In this document: one piece after another, positions 1 to 11,340 of the stretch
How the letters are laid out: each line of letters opens with the position of its first letter
How positions within the stretch are numbered: position 1 is the stretch's first letter
Source of the DNA: Ursus arctos
Lineage: Eukaryota > Chordata > Mammalia > Carnivora > Ursidae
Length of the DNA stretch: 64,000 nt
Direction of reading: 5' to 3'
Assembly: GCF_023065955.2 (NCBI RefSeq)
Contig: NW_026622808.1
Coordinates: 41,676,475 to 41,740,474, forward strand
Translations under genes and position numbers: made by a program
The notes under the pieces: generated by a model
Told to the model about the DNA's origin: nothing
What the model saw: only the letters and a program-made list of their open reading frames with translations
Databases searched by the model: none

Positions 1-1539
1 CTGGAGATCCAGAAAAAAGACAGGTGAGGGCCCTGGCCTTAGAGAGCTCAAGTCCAAGCCAGTAAGAGAGGCATATGTATTTTGGATAAAATTTTTCAGA
101 TTAACCATTATTTCCCTATTAAATAATTCAATTCACTACACCATTCTGGGCCCTGGGGCTGAGGGAGAAGTCAGCTGTGTTTCCACTGAAGTTGCTTCTC
201 AGAGACGTTCTGCATCGTACGGCTCATTCCCTGCCTATCAAATATTCATCCTCCTCACCAATCAATCAACTTAGGTTCCCTCCAACAGAATCCGTAAAAT
301 AATAATACTTTACATTCAGAGAGGGGTTTATACCTTTCCAAACACTCCTGCATACACGGCATCCTAAGAGAGGGACGATTAGAATGTGAGAGCGAGACTG
401 TATCAGTTTGTGATATAAAACTTCCTTCTGTCTAATACACGTTTCCCTCTGCTCTTCACTCACCCGGCTTATTCTTGCCCTTCAATTCACAGCTTAGGTG
501 ACACCTCTTCCAGGAAGCATTCTGGGCTGGCGTAGCGGTCCTTCTTGCACACTTCCATGGTTCCCTGTTGTCTCCATCCCTCCAAACCCCCAAGATGCTG
601 ACCATGCTCTTTTGTGGCTACCGACTTGGTGTCGCTGTCCATGACCTTGGGCCCAGAATCGTGTGGGAGGGGCCCTGGGTCTGATCTCATCTTGAAGGAC
701 AAACCTCCCAGGTGGGGGAGGATCTGACATTCATATTTTTAAAAGCTCCCTAGGTATTCTGAAACAGCTCATCCCAAGAAGTTAAAATGGAAAGTTGTGG
801 CCCGTCTGGCTCTCTATTACTTGCCATTGCAGCAGCAGCTTCTAAAAGCACTTGGTATATTGTTGGTGCCCAAAAAAGAGTTGCTCCCTCATCTACTGGT
901 TCTTCCAACAAATATGTACTGAGCTCCTGCAGGGTGTCAGACTTGTGATGAATGATTAAATGGGATGAACCAAAGTCATGGTTACTACAGAGCTTTCATT
1001 ATTAAGAACTGTTTTCATAGTTACCGAATACCGGAAGCAGCTACAAAAACCCAAATGGCACGTGTCCCTATGTCCTATGGCAGGTAGGTCAGAGAAGACT
1101 AACAGAGATTTGGGAGTTTCTGTCATATTTCTTAACTGCCAATACTCAGATCCTTCCAGGATCTGAGCAGGCTCCGATTGCTCAGCTGTGTTTAGCGGTG
1201 AGATGCAAAATGGAGTGAATGAACCCAGCCGCAGGCCAAGAGGAAGGGCGCCTCTGCTTAGCATAACGATACAGTCAGAAAAATGGAAGGAATCACAGCA
1301 CGGCTACATGGGTTTTCCTTCCTAATTTTACTCTGTGGGTTTCTTAAGTAAATTCCTTAAAACTTCTTCAAAATAGTGAGAAGGCATTGTTCTTACCTTC
1401 AAAGGATTCAACTAAAATATGCTGCTGTGTGCTGTCTCCCGGGCAGGGAAGGGGAGCTGTTCCCACAGGTCCACTCACATGACAACACAAAGACTAGTTA
1501 GTTTCCAAACTGCCTGGGCTCTGGGATCCTCTTTTTAAG
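1..1539. other. Unique noncoding sequence with two small ancient repeat scraps
   Basis: No exon-like frame, CpG island or young repeat is visible. About 430-540 resembles the 3' half of L2 in sense orientation ('cagcttaggtgacacctctt' then 'ccaggaagcattc', as in the L2 block about feature-length protein-like text). About 895-955 holds an antisense L2/MIR-like motif ('caacaaatatgtactgagct'). The rest I cannot assign. Confidence 0.5.
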
Positions 1540-2360
1540 AGAAATCTGTTGTCGGACTTCATGTAGGCTTCAGCATGGGCTACAAAGCCCTTTCTCACCT
1601 GCTCCTGCCTGTATTTCTAGCTTCACCCATTCCACTCTCTTTTTGCTTACTACGTTCCGGTTTTCCTCTGTCCGCTAGCGTAGCCAATAGCCACAGGGGG
1701 CTACTGAGCACACGAGCTGTGGCGAGCCCGAATGGAGATGCACTAGAGGCGTAACGTATAAACCAGACTTCCAAGACTTACTACAAGAAGAAAGAATGTA
1801 AAAAGATGTTAGTATTGTTTTGAATGACTTATGTGTTGAAAATGATATTATTTTGGATATATTAAGTTCAATAAACTACGTCACTGAAATTGATTTCACT
1901 TATTTTTTTAAAACCCCTTTTACTGTGGCTACCAGGAAAATTGAAACTACAACACGTGGCTGGCATGGGACAGTGGAAGCTTTTTGTACTGGCCTTCTCG
2001 TTCCTTTATTATGCCAAGCATTTCCCCACTTTTGAGACTTTGCGTTGGCTCCTGCCTTTACCCGAAAGACTGTTTCCACACTAGGCATGGCTGACCGCTG
2101 TTCACTCTTCCAAATGCCACTTTTTAACCTCTCTGGAGTAAGGCTCCTCCTGACCTATGTATAATATGTCTCCTCCACTGTCTGTCCGAACCTGTTTAGA
2201 TTTTTCTTAGCACTACCCAAAACCTGTCATTATTTTATACAAGTGTTTGCTTACCAGTTTGTCTGTCTGCCCTTTGCAACATCGACTCCGAAGACGGGGG
2301 CCACGTCTGTCCTATTCTCTTTGTTAGTTCTAGAGCCTATTATATAAGAAGCTTTTGAAG
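1540..2360 (+). mobile_element. L2 LINE 3' region, split by a DNA transposon
   Basis: The left arm (about 1540-1667) has the L2-type run 'gggctacaaagccctttctc' followed by 'ctagcttcacccattccac'. The right arm (about 1981-2360) resumes with 'ggccttctcgttcc', 'gactttgcgttggctcctgc' and the L2 end motif around 2290-2330 (chargaff-neutral 'gacgggggccacgtctgtcc'). The two arms are collinear with L2 when the intervening 1668-1980 segment is removed. This is noncoding L2 3' sequence; no reverse transcriptase domain is present. Confidence 0.6.
1668..1980. mobile_element. Ancient non-autonomous hAT-like DNA transposon
   Basis: The segment opens with 'tagccaatagccacaggggg' and closes with 'cacgtggctggcatgggaca'. 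These are the degenerate inverted ends of a widespread mammalian element whose interior runs 'actgagcacacgagctgtgg', 'cagacttccaagacttacta' and 'gatattattttggatatatt'. It interrupts an L2 copy, which fixes it as the later arrival. The family name is left open because I could not compare it with a library. It has no transposase coding capacity. Confidence 0.6.
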
Positions 2361-3689
2361 TCTTTTTATTTGAACTAAATCATCAGCGGAAATGAGTAAT
2401 AGACATGCAAAAAAAGAAAATCAAAATTGAGTTTTTTGGCTGAGACAAAACCTGGCTTGCTAAGTCCTCCCGATTTCTGTCCTGAAATGCCTCTACAGGC
2501 AACAGCCTATCCCTTACATGTAGAAACGCAGGACTTCATCACTATTTAAATGCCATTATCCTAGAGAAGTTCTCAAAGTCTGTATTCCGCAGAGCGGCTA
2601 CTGCTAAGATCCATTGATAGGTTAGGGCTGGGAAACATTTCTTAGGATAACGCGTCACAAGGTGTGATACTCCTTGGAGAGCCAGCATCTGGCTGAATGA
2701 GGTTCCCCAAAGCAGCACCCAGGTGGCAACCACTGAATCGGGATCTTGGGGGACCTCGCCCAGACTCTGCACTTTAATTGGGCTCCTAGGTGACTGTGAA
2801 GCACATCCACGTTTGATACCCTCTGACTTTTGACCGCCGCAGTCTCCCTGACTCTCCTTAGGGTAAACCATTCTTGAGAGAAGGGGAAGAGGTTAGGGAT
2901 GGCATGGGGAGGTCAGACTTCACTGACTTCTTAAAGTGTGGAGAGGTTAGCAATGGTTGGTCTTGTGGTACATTCCTAATTGGGAAGGTGAAACCATTTC
3001 CTACTAGGAGAGTAATAAACTTATGGGCAAGGCCCCCCAAACTGGGTGGGAGTATATGCCAGTAAAAGGCATCTTGGCCTGAAAGTCAGCTCCCAGAGCC
3101 TGACTGGAGAACAAGACAGAGAACAGATTCTCTTTGCTTCTTGGGCCTGGATCTCTCAGACATTTTGATGAACATCATACCTTCTGTTCTTTGGGGTTTT
3201 TTGTGCATTTTCCATAAACACTTACGTTGCTGGTCCATCAACTAAACCCAACCCAGACTATGTAACACAAAGTCAGAAAACACAAAAGACTCAAATGTCA
3301 GGGTTTGCTTTGTTCTTGCCTGGCACAGAGCTCAGGGTTACTGAGCATATTTCTATGAAATAAACTCCTATCCACTTAGCCACGGGCAGTTGAGACTGCT
3401 GAAAACACATGCTGAGAGGAAAGAAGGTAATTTCTTGCATACCAATGACCAGGGCTCAACAGTCAGGGAAAATAAGCAAAGTATTAACATCTTAATAAGC
3501 TGACCCCCAGAGAAAACAAAGTAAACCTGCATTCCTCATGACCCTGTATTTCTCTAAGCACGCAGAGGGCCGTGTCTGTATCTTCCACGGCGCTCATCCT
3601 TTTCTGCCTCACAAGGAAAACTACTATCACCTCCATCACTACTATAATTAATAATGACAGCAGCAGAAGCGGCGGTCACCATGCGATGC
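2361..3689. other. Unique noncoding sequence
   Basis: I see no recognisable interspersed repeat, microsatellite or exon-like frame in this stretch. Confidence 0.4.
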
Positions 3690-3860
3690 TTCCCCTGACC
3701 CAGGCACTATCCCAGAAACTTATTTGATCTTCTCAACAGCCATATGAGCGAAGTACTATTTTCATCCTGTTTTAAAGATGAAGAATTTGAGATGTACTTA
3801 AGACAAGTTGAATGACTTGCCAAGTGACAAAGACAGTAGGTGGAACTGTGACCATCCCTT
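3690..3860 (-). mobile_element. MIR SINE fragment
   Basis: The antisense MIR core is readable: 'cccaggcactatcccagaaa', then 'ttttaaagatgaagaatttg', then 'gacttgccaagtgacaaag'. These match the usual order of the antisense MIR (size of transcript-tail motif, 'gatgaggaaactgag', 'cttgcccaaggtcac'). Confidence 0.75.
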
Positions 3861-3887
3861 TATTTGCTAAAGAAGACAGCTTTTGTT

Positions 3888-4085
3888 ACTCACTGTGTGT
3901 CAGAGGCTTTGGCAATGACACTTCAGGCATTGAATCCTTACCCCAATCCTGTGAGTGAAGTAGAATTATTCCTATTTTACGGAAGTGGAAAGCGAGGCAT
4001 ATAAAAGTGAAATAATTTGTCCAGGGTCACTCAGCTAGGAGGCTTTGGAATCACAACTTAAAGCCAGGTAGCCAGGGGCCTATCA
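3888..4085 (-). mobile_element. MIR SINE fragment
   Basis: A second MIR copy follows within 30 bases of the first in the same orientation. The motifs are 'cctattttacggaagtggaa', 'ataatttgtccagggtcact' and 'cagctaggaggctttgg'. Confidence 0.75.
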
Positions 4086-4439
4086 CCTAGAATGTGCCCG
4101 GTCTGTGGCTCTGAATGGATGAATGAATGTCCTCTGAGCCGGCACTCTTATCCGGTCTCTGAGGAGCAAGACATAAGCAAAAGCTGAAAGCCCTGGGCAC
4201 TCTTCTCAATTAAGTTATCCCTCCAAGGGCATTTTTTTCCTCCCACTCAAGACTTCCATCTCGCCCCACTCTGACTCCCATGCCCAATTATCTAGTCAAC
4301 TCAGGACCATGTTCTGGGAAGAAACACCCACTTAAGACCCCAAAGCCCTCTCATCCAAGAAGCCAGGGGAGCGGAACCAAGGAGGAGCCTATATCAGTTC
4401 CATAATAAAGCAAAAAACCAACCACACCAACAACAAACA
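4086..4439. other. Unique noncoding sequence
   Basis: Nothing recognisable beyond a short 'gaatggatgaatgaatg' tract near 4115. Confidence 0.4.
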
Positions 4440-4506
4440 CAAGAATACTTAAGAGTTTGTATATGATTATCCATGAACCAGATACTGATCAACACGTTGT
4501 ATATAG

Positions 4507-4914
4507 TGTTGGAGGAGGCCATCAAGAGGGCGTGACTGCCTGTTGACCCATGAACTGGACCCAGACAATCCAAGCCTCCCCACTCCTTCCCCTGTCCTTG
4601 GAATGTATGTTCTGCTTGTCTTGCCCACAATGGACTCTGCTGCAAGGACACTGACTTGAGAGAGTGATGTGTTGAGACCATCTGGATACTATATGTGACT
4701 GACCCTTAAGGCCTCTATATAAACTTTTAAGACTCTGGCAGGGTGGGTGTGGAGATCTACTCATCTTGGGACTGCCTGAAACAAGCCTCATGTAAGTGTC
4801 CTTGCTTATCAAACCTGCCACCGACCAATCAGAAGTGATTTGCCTCTTCTTCAGTCTCTCCCTGCGTTCCATCTCAGAGTTCACTCAGGAAGCTCCAGAG
4901 GTTGCAAACCAACA
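4507..4914 (+). mobile_element. Solo endogenous-retrovirus-type LTR
   Basis: The 408-base segment has inverted ends TGTTGG (4507-4512) and CCAACA (4909-4914). It is flanked by 'tatag' on the left and 'tatat' on the right, a five-base target duplication with one mismatch. A TATA box (tatataaa, 4716-4723) lies near the middle, as expected for a U3/R junction. It sits inside an older MIR, whose halves are collinear when it is removed. I see no internal retroviral genes, no second LTR and no clear AATAAA. The TATA box gives the plus orientation. The class (probably ERV1-like) is an inference. Confidence 0.65.
4716..4723 (+). promoter_or_regulatory. TATA box of the solo LTR
   Basis: The eight bases tatataaa lie 210 bases into the 408-base LTR, a normal position for a retroviral promoter. 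Whether it is still active cannot be seen from sequence. Confidence 0.5.
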
Positions 4915-5179
4915 TATATTAATTGACTTAATCTTTTTAATAACTCCTTGAGGTACACAATATTAGTACGTCTGTTAAACAGATGGAGAAATGGAGAACC
5001 AAAAATGTCAAGTGACTTGCCCAATGTCACAGAGCCAGTAAGTGGACAAATCGGGATTCCAACCCATGCAATCGGATCTTGAGCGTGTGCTCTTACTCCC
5101 TTTTAGTATACACCATTCCACATCTTCTGTACTATCTTCCACCGACAGCATCCTAGCATTACATGGTAGTGAGATGTAA

Positions 5180-5350
5180 TACTTTCTTAATGACTTATTA
5201 TTTCATCTATCGATACCTTCTCTTCTCAGCTAGATTGGTTTTTGCTTGAGGGGAGAGATGCAACCATCCTGCCCATACCAATCTGTCCTATTTGACCCCA
5301 TACCAACATGCCTTATTCTAAACTCATGGTCAGTACACACTCCATGGATA
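5180..5350 (+). mobile_element. Possible L2 3' fragment
   Basis: The order 'gacttattatttcatct', 'tttttgcttgaggggagaga' resembles the L2 3' end ('...gagggcagggac...'), but the match is degraded. Confidence 0.3.
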
Positions 5351-6179
5351 ACTGCATTGTGTTACTGAATCCTACGGAATAACAGGGATTGCAATCACTT
5401 ATACATTCATGGAAGAAAATCCCAACTCAAATGATCCAGGGTTGAAACTAGGTCTTCTTTCCTATTGGAGGAAATTTCTGCAGGTGTGAGCAATTAAAAA
5501 ATTAAACATTAATTAACAACTCAAGTGACTGTGTTAGTAAGTCGCTTGTTAACTACACAGGTAAATATTGTGCCCCCACCTAATGTTTGAAAATAAGGTC
5601 CCTTGGGCATATTAAGTAGTAGGGGTGATCTTCTCAATATTCAAGGGTTCCATGCACCCCTTCAATATATGACATCTACAAGTTTGTGTATAACAAAGCT
5701 ACTGAGAGGAGGGATTGCCTCACTCATTAACCCTGCCTTATCATCTTACAAAGTATCTTCTACTGAATGAAAGACAAGGATGACAGCTAATTTTCTATCT
5801 ATGTCTCATTATGCTGGGACACCAAATAACCTCAGAATCATCCTTCTCTAAATAGAAGCCCTCATGGTATCTCTCTCCCTCTTACTCTCTCTCTCTTACT
5901 TCAAACCTCTTTTCTTCCCTGCCCTTCCTGTTTTCAGTAGAGATGTGGATATTAACTACCTCTACTCCACTCTCTTTTTAGCCATTTACTTTCTGGTTGC
6001 TGCTTTTACTCTTCTACTAAATCTGTTTTCTCAAAAGATATGGAAGTCATCCTACTAAGTAAATGTTTTTGAGCAGGCATTCTTAGCTCCCGTCTCCCTG
6101 GACCGTCCTGTGGACCATAACTCACTTTAAGAACCTACTCCATGCTTGCCCTCCGTGATATTATCTTTCCCCTTTGTTG
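5351..6179. other. Unique noncoding sequence
   Basis: No repeat is recognised apart from a CT-rich patch at about 5868-5905. No exon-like structure is seen. Confidence 0.4.
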
Positions 6180-6365
6180 CTGAACTTTCACAGTGTTACC
6201 TCTCCTATGACACCTCCCTACCATTGTGTCCAGTCTTTTCTCCCTTATTACATTTTAAACACTGTGAGGCAAGAGATAGCTTAGTCATCTTTGACTTTCC
6301 CCCTGCCAAGCATCAAAAATTCTTACCCCTAGGCAGAACCAAATAAAAACTTGTTCATTCATTCC
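6180..6365 (+). mobile_element. L2 3' fragment
   Basis: A sense L2 end is suggested by 'ttttaaacactgtgaggcaa', 'gatagcttagtcatctttga' and a terminal 'aataaaaacttgttcattc'. Confidence 0.4.
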
Positions 6366-7184
6366 GCCAGTTAGCAAATGGCTGTATTTGAGAAATACAC
6401 CTCCATCTCAAGAATATTTAACACAACACCTGGCCCAGCTTTATGGACCAGAGACACATTACCCCTGATATGATGATATTACTGCTTCTGCCATACCTGC
6501 TAATTACTTATAAGGAAAAAATAGCATCCTTTAGGAATATGTCACTTTTACTGGTAGAGAGTACAAAAGTATATTCTCTTGGTATTTATTCCCCCTCCCC
6601 GCACACTTTCCTCAGTTTTCATTCCAGAGATTTCATTACCCTCTTTTCACGTCCCCAGAGGACTTATCCCTGGAAAACTTTACTGTCCTCTCTAGCATTG
6701 GTTTGGATTTGTATACTAAGGCCACTGTCTCTATAGCCTTCTAGAACACTGGACACGCTGCCTCTCTTCCACTGGATCCAGGACATAAAGAAAATAAATT
6801 GAAAGAGAGGACATCAAGGCAAATTCAACCAAAATTTATTTTGGTTGGATTCAAGAATGAGGCTAACATGCTAGCCAGTTTCAACTCCTTTGAAATATTG
6901 CCATTTGGAATGACAAACATCTTAACAAGATTTGGAACCAAAGTGCCTATGACCAGAAACAGCAGAAAATATATTTGTCATACACAGGAAATAAAGGTAC
7001 ATTCTTAACCAGGATTGATGGGTTGTCTGAGAAACAGCAGGCTGCCTGTCAAGAGAACCAACAAAATAACAGTTAATCACTATATTTAAAATGAGAGTTT
7101 CTTTAAATGCTAGGCCTATGGGACATGGGTATAAAGTGAACAGCCATGAGTAGACAGCTCCTCAGCCAAAGTCCATAATTGTAA
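6366..7184. other. Unique noncoding sequence
   Basis: I cannot assign any part of this stretch. A short partial inverted motif 'aaccaaaatttattttggtt' occurs near 6828. Confidence 0.4.
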
Positions 7185-7265
7185 GCACCAGTGTGAAGAG
7201 CACTGGACCAGGAGTCTGAAAAACAGTAGTGTGCCCTAAAGCCAATTGCTTAACAAACCTTCATC
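7185..7265 (+). mobile_element. MIR 5' fragment
   Basis: The sense MIR motif 'gaagagcactggaccaggag' followed by 'gccaattgcttaacaaacc' is visible. Confidence 0.45.
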
Positions 7266-9189
7266 CATGTTATGTAAAACACAATATAATAGAACTCCAT
7301 GGATCCAATTAGATTTAATTCTTGATTATCCAAACCCTTTGTCTAAAGTGAGATTTCTCAAAGCAGTGGTCAAACATGTTTAGAAATCACTGAGTTAAAG
7401 AAGGTTAAATAAATTTGTTTACCCTGGGACCTTCAGAACTTTTAATATTCTAATGGGTATTTTTAAACTCTAAGATCTGGTAGATGTTGCATGACGCATT
7501 TCCCAAAGTGATCTGGCCAAATATCCCTTTTACTATTGACCATCTTCTAGGACTGTCATGCTCTAAAACCCCATGGCCCTACCTTATATCAGACTCAAAG
7601 AAGTTAAGAGAATGGTCCCCTTGGTTCCTGGTCCTGAGGCCTGCCCTCCTCATAAAGCCTACCCTGTCCCCTTCCCTTATGGTTTATGGCACAGCCCTGA
7701 ATCCTTATAACGAGGGCTCCTTTTGTTCTTAAGACAGCTTAAACTGAGGACTATCGTGTGCAAACAGAAGAATCTCAACTAAGAAAAACCCGTGTATACA
7801 GATTGCGAGGGAATACTGCTGATTGTTCTTATCTTCAGTGATCACTTGGGCTGAAACAAAAGCTCCAGGTCAACATGACAGTTGGTTTATTGTGGGAACC
7901 CCAATTCTTGAGCTGAAATACTTTCGTACATCAAGATGCAATCGTTTCATAGGAGGAACACCATTAAAAAATACAATTACTACGGAAAACTAAGACCTTT
8001 TGCATGAGAACAGACATCATGGTTTCCATTAAAAGCTCGTTCCTTTTTCATGTTCACCTTCTCCAACTTTAAAATAAAAGCGACTTCATTTTCAAGTGAC
8101 CTTTTAAAAAGTCCACACATCAAGCTCCATAAATATTCAAAATATTCAGAATGAAGCCTAGTCCTGGAATATTAAGTTGGATATGCCTGAAATTCAGAGA
8201 AGCTATTGCTCTTTCTTTAAATAGCCAACTTAGAAAATGACTCATATTTTCTTCATAAACTCACTTTATGTTACTTGTGGAAGAAAGTTTTACAAACCAC
8301 GCCATGAGTTAATAAGGCTGAACCAAAAGCTTTCAGAAGGATTTGGCTCTTTTCCTTTTGTCTTCTTCTCTCCCTCCTTTTTTGAAAGGAGGATGTTAGA
8401 GGCAGATTGGGACTAGCAGTGTAGGTTCGCATAGGGAGACACAGAGAGACTGGGGTAGTTATTACCTCATGTTACCTAACAGAGGGACAATAATGGTACT
8501 CTGGGATAGTGGCAGAGCTGTTGAGGATTCCTACAAGTAGCATAATTATTTTCCAAATTAGTTTTAAGGAGGAAAATGAAAGAAACCAAGATGATTGAAA
8601 CCATTAAAGCAATCCTAATCAAGAGAGGAAAAAGAAAAATCAAACTCTGTTTTACTCCTAAGACAAGCATAAAAAGTAAAGTAGTCACCAAAGTAATATG
8701 TGATTGAAGAGTGGGAGGAAAACTCATTTTCCCCTTTCCTAGGAGACCACTGAAGATAATTTAAGGCAAAAAAAATAAGCTGATACTTTTGTGGGGTTTG
8801 GGGCCTGTATTTATATGCTGGTGAATTGTTTGTAATGAATACATGGTTAAATAAGATAGATAAAACTTAGGAGACATAGAAATACATTTTCCCTAAAGGA
8901 AAAAAAAAAAAAGCATTCAAAAGAGAAGCATTGTTGAAAACAGCAACAACTAAAAATCATTCAAGGACTCTGAAGTATCTATTTCAGGAGGAAAGGAGTC
9001 TATGGAGGACTTATTATAGGTTGGAAGTATCACTGTGAGTTCACAGTGTTTGACATACAAACTGAAATGAAGATACAGATGTAACGTGTGCAAAAATATG
9101 CATTTCCTAGTATATCCGTGGAGGGGCTGCGAAGTAACGGTACCCCGGTACCACTGATCACACCAAACATTCAGATCTTGGCTTCTAAA
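7266..9189. other. Mostly unique noncoding sequence
   Basis: About 7330-7560 has the feel of an old degraded repeat that I cannot name. The remainder has no recognisable element, RNA gene or exon. Confidence 0.35.
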
Positions 9190-10205
9190 TACAGCTCTTC
9201 AGTAAAAAGAATCAGAGCTCCTTAGAGAAATGGCTGATTCCAGGGATGGGACATAGAAGAAAAAAGATGGGCCTGAAGTATCTTGTGGTGCCAGAAAATA
9301 AGAATGGGCTGAAAAAAATTATAGGACGCGTGGCAAAAGGACACATGAATCAGCCTGAAGGGACTACTCTGGCTAAACCTGAGATAATTGAGCAAAACAA
9401 AGAAATGACAGTAGCTGATTATACCCAATAGAATAAAAATAACTATGTGAGTCCATACTGATATAAAAAAATGAACAAGTAAAAAGAGGAGAAAAAAAAG
9501 CTCTTCCTCATAGAATTCAACAAATAAATACAAAAGTAATGATTCAATTAGAGAATCGCCATTTGGCAATCTCCACAGTAATAACTGTTTCAGGTAAAAA
9601 GCATTAGTGAGTGCTAAACAAATGGGCAAAAGTATCGTAGAAAACGATGGTATTTAAATTGTTTGAAGAGACCTCCCTATAAGATACACTTATTAATTAC
9701 AAAGGGAAAAATAGTGATTTTTGAAGTGGAAAAACCTGGTAAGCACATTCACCAAGTGATCAAAGGTAACGGGCATCAATAAGAATGGGACAAGTAGACA
9801 CCGTGTGCTTCCCAATATAATGCACTGAGAAGGATAAAATATTACTTCTGCGACATTCCTGTCAAAAATGCAAAATAGGATTCTCATCATGAAGAAACAT
9901 CACACTATCAGATAAACCCAAATTAAGGAATATTCAGGAGAGCAACAGGTCTATATTTTTCAAAAATGTCAAAATCACAAAAGACCAGGAGTCTGAGGAT
10001 TTGACATTAAGGAGACATGACAACTAAATGTGAGGCAGGATCCTGGAATGGAACACGAACCAGAAAAAAAAGGACAGCGTCGGAATTTCAGTAAATCCTC
10101 CATATCAGAAATAGAACTGTATCAATGTTGATTTCCTGGCTTGATAACTGTACCTTGCTTTTTTAAGAGGATGTCCTTAATTTTTTAGAAATTACATACT
10201 AAACT

Positions 10206-10965
10206 ATAGAGAAGCAGGAGAAAGGGGAGCCCTCTTACACTGTTGGTGGGAATGCAAGCTGGTACAGCCACTCTGGAAAACAGTATGGAGGTTCCTCAGG
10301 ATGTTAAAAATAGAGCTACCCTATGACCCAGCAATTGCACTATTAGGTATTTACCCCAAAGGTACAGATGTAGTGAAAAGAAGGGGCATGTGCACCCCAA
10401 TGTTCATAGCAGCAATGTCCACAGTAGCCAAACCGTGGAAGGAGCTGAGATGCCCTTCAACAGACGAATGGATAAAGAAGATGTGGTTCATATACACAGT
10501 GGAATGTTACTCAGCCATCAGGATGAATACCCACCATTTGCATCGACCTGGACAGAACTGGAGGGTATTACGCTAAGTGAAATAAGTCAAGCAGAGAAAG
10601 ACAATTATCACATGGTTTCACTCATATGTGGAATATAAGGAATAGCATGGAGGACATTAGGGGATGGGAGGGAAAACTGAAGGGGGAGAAATCAGAGAGG
10701 GAGACAAACCATGAGAGACTCTGAACTCCAGGAACCCAACTGAGGGTTACAGAGGGGAGGGGGGCAGGGGGATGGGGTAGCCAGGTGATGGGTATTAAGG
10801 AGGGCATGCGTGATGGTGAGCACTTGGTGTTATATGCAACTAATGAATCATGGAACACTACATCAGAAACTAACGATGTACTATACAGTGGCTAACTGAA
10901 CAAAATTTAAAAAAATAAATAAATGAAAAACAGTTTTCTGCTCCAAAAAATAATAAATAAATAAT
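10206..10965 (+). mobile_element. Carnivore L1, 5'-truncated 3' end
   Basis: The element starts inside ORF2 ('cactgttggtgggaatgcaa'), keeps the ORF2 C-terminus, and continues into the typical G-rich carnivore L1 3' UTR ('accatgagagactctgaact', 'tgagggttacagagggga'), ending in an A-rich tail around 10905-10965. It lies within an older L1M. A target duplication is not clear. Confidence 0.85.
10301..10576 (+). pseudogene. L1 ORF2 C-terminal remnant
   Basis: The frame translates to an L1 ORF2 C-terminal segment with the diagnostic string [16 protein letters not shown] near its start and the later motif DEWIKKMWF. L1 ORF2 encodes an endonuclease and reverse transcriptase of roughly 1,270 residues; only about the last 90 remain. 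The endonuclease and catalytic reverse-transcriptase domains are absent, so it is a dead fragment of the enclosing L1. Confidence 0.85.
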
Positions 10966-11170
10966 AAAGTACATGGAAACAAAGGAGCATCATAGTCTGC
11001 AACTTATTTCAAAAAAAATTTCCACAAAAAATTCTACATAGAGAATATGATGAGGCAAGGCCAAGTATGAATATCTAGAGAACCTAAAGGAACAGTGTAG
11101 AGGAATTCTTTATACTATGACTGCAACGTTTTTGCAAATCTAAAATTATTTCAAAATTGAAAGTTGAAAA

Positions 11171-11171
<1 letters not shown>

Positions 11172-11208
<37 letters not shown>
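11172..11208. repeat. (CA)n microsatellite
   Basis: An uninterrupted CA run of about 18 units follows the A-rich end of the L1M element, a common place for microsatellite birth. Confidence 0.95.
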
Positions 11209-11210
<2 letters not shown>

Positions 11211-11340
11211 CAACTTGAGCTCAAATCTCAGCTCCACCACTTGTAATCTTGAGCAAACTGCTTGGCCTCGTTGAGATTCAGCTCCTTCGCTCAGTGGAGA
11301 TTCTAGGACTTTGTGTGGTCTCTGCGAGGACCAACAAGAT
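11209..11340 (+). mobile_element. MIR fragment
   Basis: The sense MIR core 'gagctcaaatctcagctcca' then 'tgagcaaactgcttggcctc' then 'gattcagctcc' is clear. Confidence 0.6.

Larger units (their letters stand above)
4440..5105 (-). mobile_element. MIR SINE interrupted by a solo LTR
   Basis: Left part 4440-4506 ends 'ccagatactgatcaacacgt' and 'tgtatatag'. Right part 4915-5105 begins 'tatattaattgacttaatct' and continues through 'cagatggagaaatggagaac' and 'gacttgcccaatgtcacaga'. Joined across the LTR the two halves read as one antisense MIR, so the LTR boundaries are independently defined by the interrupted host repeat. Confidence 0.65.
9190..11170 (+). mobile_element. Old L1M-type LINE 3' end, split by a younger L1
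   Basis: Left arm (to about 10205) contains the old L1 3' UTR order: 'aaatggctgattccagggat', 'ggcctgaagtatcttgtgg', 'tgacaactaaatgtgaggca', 'gatcctggaatggaacacga', 'actgtatcaatgttgatttc'. The right arm (about 10966-11170) completes it with 'gcatcatagtctgcaactta' and 'tgcaaatctaaaattatttc'. The A-rich end runs directly into a (CA)n repeat. There is no intact reading frame. Confidence 0.7.

Noticed and set aside
4522..4884. 120-codon minus-strand frame
   Set aside because: It lies antisense within the solo LTR and has no coding character.
9139..9152. Tandem GGTACC palindromes two bases apart (possible cloning scar)
   Set aside because: Two neighbouring hexamers can arise by chance, and the flanks show no vector or adaptor sequence.
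9222..9629. 135-codon minus-strand frame rich in Phe/Leu
   Set aside because: It is antisense to the A-rich L1M element; the hydrophobic look comes from T-rich complement.
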